From assembly GCA_010092775.1 (NCBI GenBank), contig JAADYZ010000520.1:1-7507 (forward strand): a DNA stretch of 7,507 bases, written 5' to 3'. Both the position numbers and the translations under genes were made by a program. How positions within the stretch are numbered: the stretch's first letter is position 1; every line of letters begins with the position of its first letter. Positions 5,511-7,507 of the stretch are shown one piece after another. The notes below the pieces were generated by a model. That model did not search any database. It had not been told where the DNA came from and was given only the letters and a program-made list of their open reading frames with translations. The stretch is from Chloroflexota bacterium (GTDB lineage: Bacteria; Chloroflexota; Anaerolineae; Aggregatilineales; UBA3940).

Positions 5511-6431
5511 ATGCCTGAGAATCGTGGCACCCCCATCCTGCCCTTCTTGATTGCGGCAGGTGTTGGCGCCTGGGGCGTCTCTCGCCTGATCCGTGAGGCA
5601 CGCCTGCGCCAGAATCAAGAATACTTCCATGGCAAGGTAGTGATAATCACCGGAGCCTCACGTGGCATTGGCAAGGCTTTGGCCCTGGCTTTTGCAAAGC
5701 GCGGTGCCCATGTAGTCTTAGCCGCCCGCAGCGTCGGCGCTTTGGACCAGGTTGCCAGCGCCTGCGATGAGCGCGGTGCGGCCTCCACCCTGGTACTCCC
5801 GACCGACATCAGCGACCTTGAGGCACGCCGGGCGCTCATCCAGAAGACGATGGACCACTACCATCAAATCGATATCCTGGTCAACAACGCGGGGATTGTC
5901 CAGGGGGGGCCTGTCAACGAGGTCGGCTACGAGAGCATGGCCAAGCAAATCGAGATTAACCTATTGGCCTTGATGCACCTCACCCAACTTGCCCTGCCTC
6001 ACATGCTTGAGCGCGGGCGCGGCCATATCGTCAACGTGGCATCGCTGGCCGGTCACTGGAGTGAAGCCAACTTCAGCGCCTATGCCGCCAGCAAACGCGG
6101 AGTGATCGGCTTTGCGATGGGCCTGCGCCATGAACTACTCGATAGCGGCATCCACGTGATGACCCTCAACCCGTCGGAGACCGACACCGACCAGATCACA
6201 AACTATCGTGAAGCCATTGACTCGATGGGGATAGAGGTACACCCACCGGAAGCGGTGGCAGAGAAGGCGCTGGCCGGCATCGTGCTGCGCCAGCCAGAAG
6301 TGAATGTCGGTGGACTTTTAGAGAAGGCTACGGTTTTAGCCGGTGCATTTCCGCGCCTGGCCGCCTTAGCCTGGCGAGTGATGGAGCCAAGTAACTGGGA
6401 TGAGTTTACCCGCCAGCAACGGACGGAATAA
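5511..6431 (+). CDS. Membrane-anchored SDR oxidoreductase, third of three
   Basis: This 306-residue classical SDR equals the second SDR in length. I start it at ATG 5511, preceded by AAAGGGA (5500-5505 region). A TTG at 5481 in frame would add ten charged residues ahead of the anchor and has no good ribosome site. Residues 8-27 are hydrophobic (ILPFLIAAGVGAWGVSRLI) and followed by REARLR, matching the layout SRLIRxxRL of the second SDR. TGASRGIG is at 47-54 and AARS follows strand 2. NNAG is at 125-128, N150 in EINLL, S178 in NVASLAG, and Y191 and K195 in YAASK, so the tetrad is complete. The post-strand-6 segment is NPSETDTDQ, a third variant of the PG region. The last 32 bases overlap the hydrolase start. 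The shared N-terminal design of the three SDRs indicates duplication from one anchored ancestor. Confidence 0.92.
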   Translation: MPENRGTPILPFLIAAGVGAWGVSRLIREARLRQNQEYFHGKVVIITGASRGIGKALALAFAKRGAHVVLAARSVGALDQVASACDERGAASTLVLPTDISDLEARRALIQKTMDHYHQIDILVNNAGIVQGGPVNEVGYESMAKQIEINLLALMHLTQLALPHMLERGRGHIVNVASLAGHWSEANFSAYAASKRGVIGFAMGLRHELLDSGIHVMTLNPSETDTDQITNYREAIDSMGIEVHPPEAVAEKALAGIVLRQPEVNVGGLLEKATVLAGAFPRLAALAWRVMEPSNWDEFTRQQRTE

Positions 6432-7296
6432 GCCAAGCGGCAGCGACTGGGAGATTGCCTTTAGCTGGGAAGATGCCACCTTCCGCGTCTCGGATGGAAC
6501 GGACATCTACTGGCAAGCGTGGAAGCCCGCGGCACGCCGTGTCAAAGCGGTGGTGGCTTTCGCACATGGGCTGGGCGGTCATTCGGGCCGCTTTGCCGCC
6601 CTGGGCGAACACCTTGCCAGCAATGGCTACGTGATGCTCGCGATGGATTTGCGTGGTCATGGCCGCTCCAACGGGCGGCGGGGCTACGTTCGGCGCTACA
6701 TCAGCGCCCTGAGCGACTTCCGCTACTTGGTCTGGATCGCCAAGAACGCCTACCCCGGAAAAGCCGTCATCGCTGCGGGCCACAATATGGGCGGCAATCT
6801 GGCCTTGAATCTGCCTCTGAGCTACCCAGGCTTGGCAGACGGCGTGTTCGTCGCTGCCCCTTGGCTGCGCTTGGCCAAGAGTTCCTCGTCCCTGGTCAAC
6901 TCCGCTACTGCCGCGATCAGCTCCGTGATGCCAGCTTTTACGATCAGCAGCGGTCTCAATCCCGATTTCATTGCGCGCGACAGCACCGTTATTGAACAGT
7001 ACCGTTCCGATCCCTTGGTGCACAATCGCGTCTCTGCATCCTTACTCGTCGAGTTGAGCAAAGCCGCTGACCACATTCTGAACAATGCAGACCAGATCAA
7101 TCGCCCCCTGCTGATTATGCATGGCGCTGCCGACGCCGTGCTCGACCCAAGCGGTTCTCACCAACTCTGCGCAGCAGCACAAACGCAGCGCAGCACCTGC
7201 TACACTTACGACGATGTCTTCCATGATGTGTTGAACGATGCAGGCCACGAACAAGCCTATCAGCATCTACTGGATTGGTTGTACAGCATCACCTGA
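6400..7296 (+). CDS. Alpha/beta hydrolase, monoacylglycerol-lipase type, with nucleophile Ser replaced by Asn
   Basis: This 298-residue alpha/beta-hydrolase fold protein belongs to the monoacylglycerol lipase (Hydrolase_4, formerly serine aminopeptidase S33) group, whose members normally cleave glycerol-bound fatty acid esters. HGLGGHSGRF (56-65) is the oxyanion loop. DLRGHGRSNGRRG (83-95) is the family's second signature. D245 in HGAADAVLDP and H275 in FHDVLND fit the acid and base of the triad. The nucleophile elbow, however, reads GHNMGG (127-132), with Asn at 129 encoded by AAT at 6784-6786 where the family has Ser. A lid region with many Ser and hydrophobic residues follows (160-185). 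There is no signal peptide or membrane segment. The ATG at 6400 is the only usable start and lies inside the third SDR gene, overlapping by 32 bases; a GGAG is 13 bases upstream. The frame is otherwise intact, which argues against a decayed gene. It may be a non-catalytic binder, an altered enzyme, or carry a sequence error. Confidence 0.9.
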   Translation: MSLPASNGRNKPSGSDWEIAFSWEDATFRVSDGTDIYWQAWKPAARRVKAVVAFAHGLGGHSGRFAALGEHLASNGYVMLAMDLRGHGRSNGRRGYVRRYISALSDFRYLVWIAKNAYPGKAVIAAGHNMGGNLALNLPLSYPGLADGVFVAAPWLRLAKSSSSLVNSATAAISSVMPAFTISSGLNPDFIARDSTVIEQYRSDPLVHNRVSASLLVELSKAADHILNNADQINRPLLIMHGAADAVLDPSGSHQLCAAAQTQRSTCYTYDDVFHDVLNDAGHEQAYQHLLDWLYSIT

Positions 7297-7316
7297 AGGG
7301 GAGAGGCAAACACACC

Positions 7317-7507
7317 ATGAAAAAACGATCTATGCTAATCGGTTTACTTTGCCTGGGATTGGCTGTACTAGCTTGTACCTCGCTCATCCAGGGCGAGAGT
7401 GTGGTCGTGGAAGAGGGGCCGGCACCAAGCCCGCAAGTGATCATTGTCACAGCGACACCTGGCCGCCCAACGCCTACGTTCACGCCCAGCGCAACACCTG
7501 TTGAGCC
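7317..7507 (+). CDS. Predicted lipoprotein, N-terminal part (3' end outside window)
   Basis: Sixty-three codons are visible from the ATG at 7317 to the right edge. The start MKKRSMLIGLLCLGLAVLAC is a type II signal peptide: positive n-region, hydrophobic core, and lipobox VLAC with C20 as the lipidated residue. The mature part begins TSLIQGESVVVEEG and then turns into a Pro/Thr-rich linker (TATPGRPTPTFTPSATP), the kind often seen in Chloroflexota cell-surface lipoproteins before a folded domain. The purine-rich AAGGGGAGAGG (7296-7306) ends 10 bases before the ATG and is a good ribosome site. The gene follows the hydrolase by 20 bases, so it is probably co-transcribed. It would be exported and anchored on the outer face of the membrane. 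The functional domain lies beyond the window, so its role cannot be stated. Confidence 0.8.
   Translation, partial: MKKRSMLIGLLCLGLAVLACTSLIQGESVVVEEGPAPSPQVIIVTATPGRPTPTFTPSATPVE

Noticed and set aside
5481..6431. TTG start at 5481 for the third SDR
   Set aside because: ATG 5511 has a better ribosome site and gives an N-terminus matching the second SDR in length and layout. The TTG also lies inside a small hairpin loop.
6406..7023. 205-codon minus-strand frame inside the hydrolase
   Set aside because: It is antisense of the alpha/beta hydrolase; low-complexity Ala/Gly/Val content and no motif.
7238..7504. Plus-strand frame overlapping the hydrolase end and lipoprotein start
   Set aside because: It competes with the lipoprotein frame, which has a full type II signal peptide and a ribosome site; this frame has neither.

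Overview
The window looks like chromosomal DNA of a bacterium with moderately high G+C content, most likely Chloroflexota. Three things suggest this: the MreB sequence type (an N-terminal segment followed by LDIGIDLGTANTLV), a lipoprotein whose Cys is followed by a Thr/Pro-rich linker (PTPTFTPSATP) of a kind common in that phylum, and the mix of a soluble P450 with several stand-alone short-chain dehydrogenases. The phylum call is an inference from style, not from a marker gene. No mobile element, tRNA, rRNA or CRISPR array is visible.

Layout. (1) Bases 1-430, minus strand: the N-terminal 143 codons of mreB, running off the left edge, with a GTG start and a good extended -10 promoter at 501-529. 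(2) 571-1170, minus: a TetR/AcrR-family repressor. (3) 1171-1294: a divergent control region with a near-consensus sigma-70 promoter (TTGACA, 17 bp, TAATTT) facing right, plus two palindromic candidate operators. (4) 1295-2647, plus: a complete stand-alone cytochrome P450. (5) 2648-2816: a 169-base spacer with a second promoter. (6) 2817-7507, plus: a tightly packed run of six genes that is probably one operon. It holds a SAM-dependent methyltransferase, three successive paralogous SDR oxidoreductases each with an N-terminal membrane segment, a monoacylglycerol-lipase-like alpha/beta hydrolase, and the start of a lipoprotein gene cut by the right edge. Junctions are a 4-base ATGA overlap, a 2-base gap, a 50-base gap, a 32-base overlap and a 20-base gap.

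How the genes may work together. The P450 and divergent TetR gene look like a self-contained, inducible oxidation module. The six-gene operon combines methyl transfer, three membrane-anchored NAD(P)H oxidoreductases and a lipid-esterase-type fold, which points to modification of a membrane-associated lipophilic compound (lipid, isoprenoid or sterol-like). The substrate cannot be read from the sequence. The most striking detail is that the hydrolase has Asn in place of the nucleophilic Ser (GHNMGG instead of GHSMGG) while the Asp and His positions and the oxyanion HG motif are kept. It is therefore either a pseudo-enzyme, an enzyme with altered chemistry, or a single-base error in the sequence.
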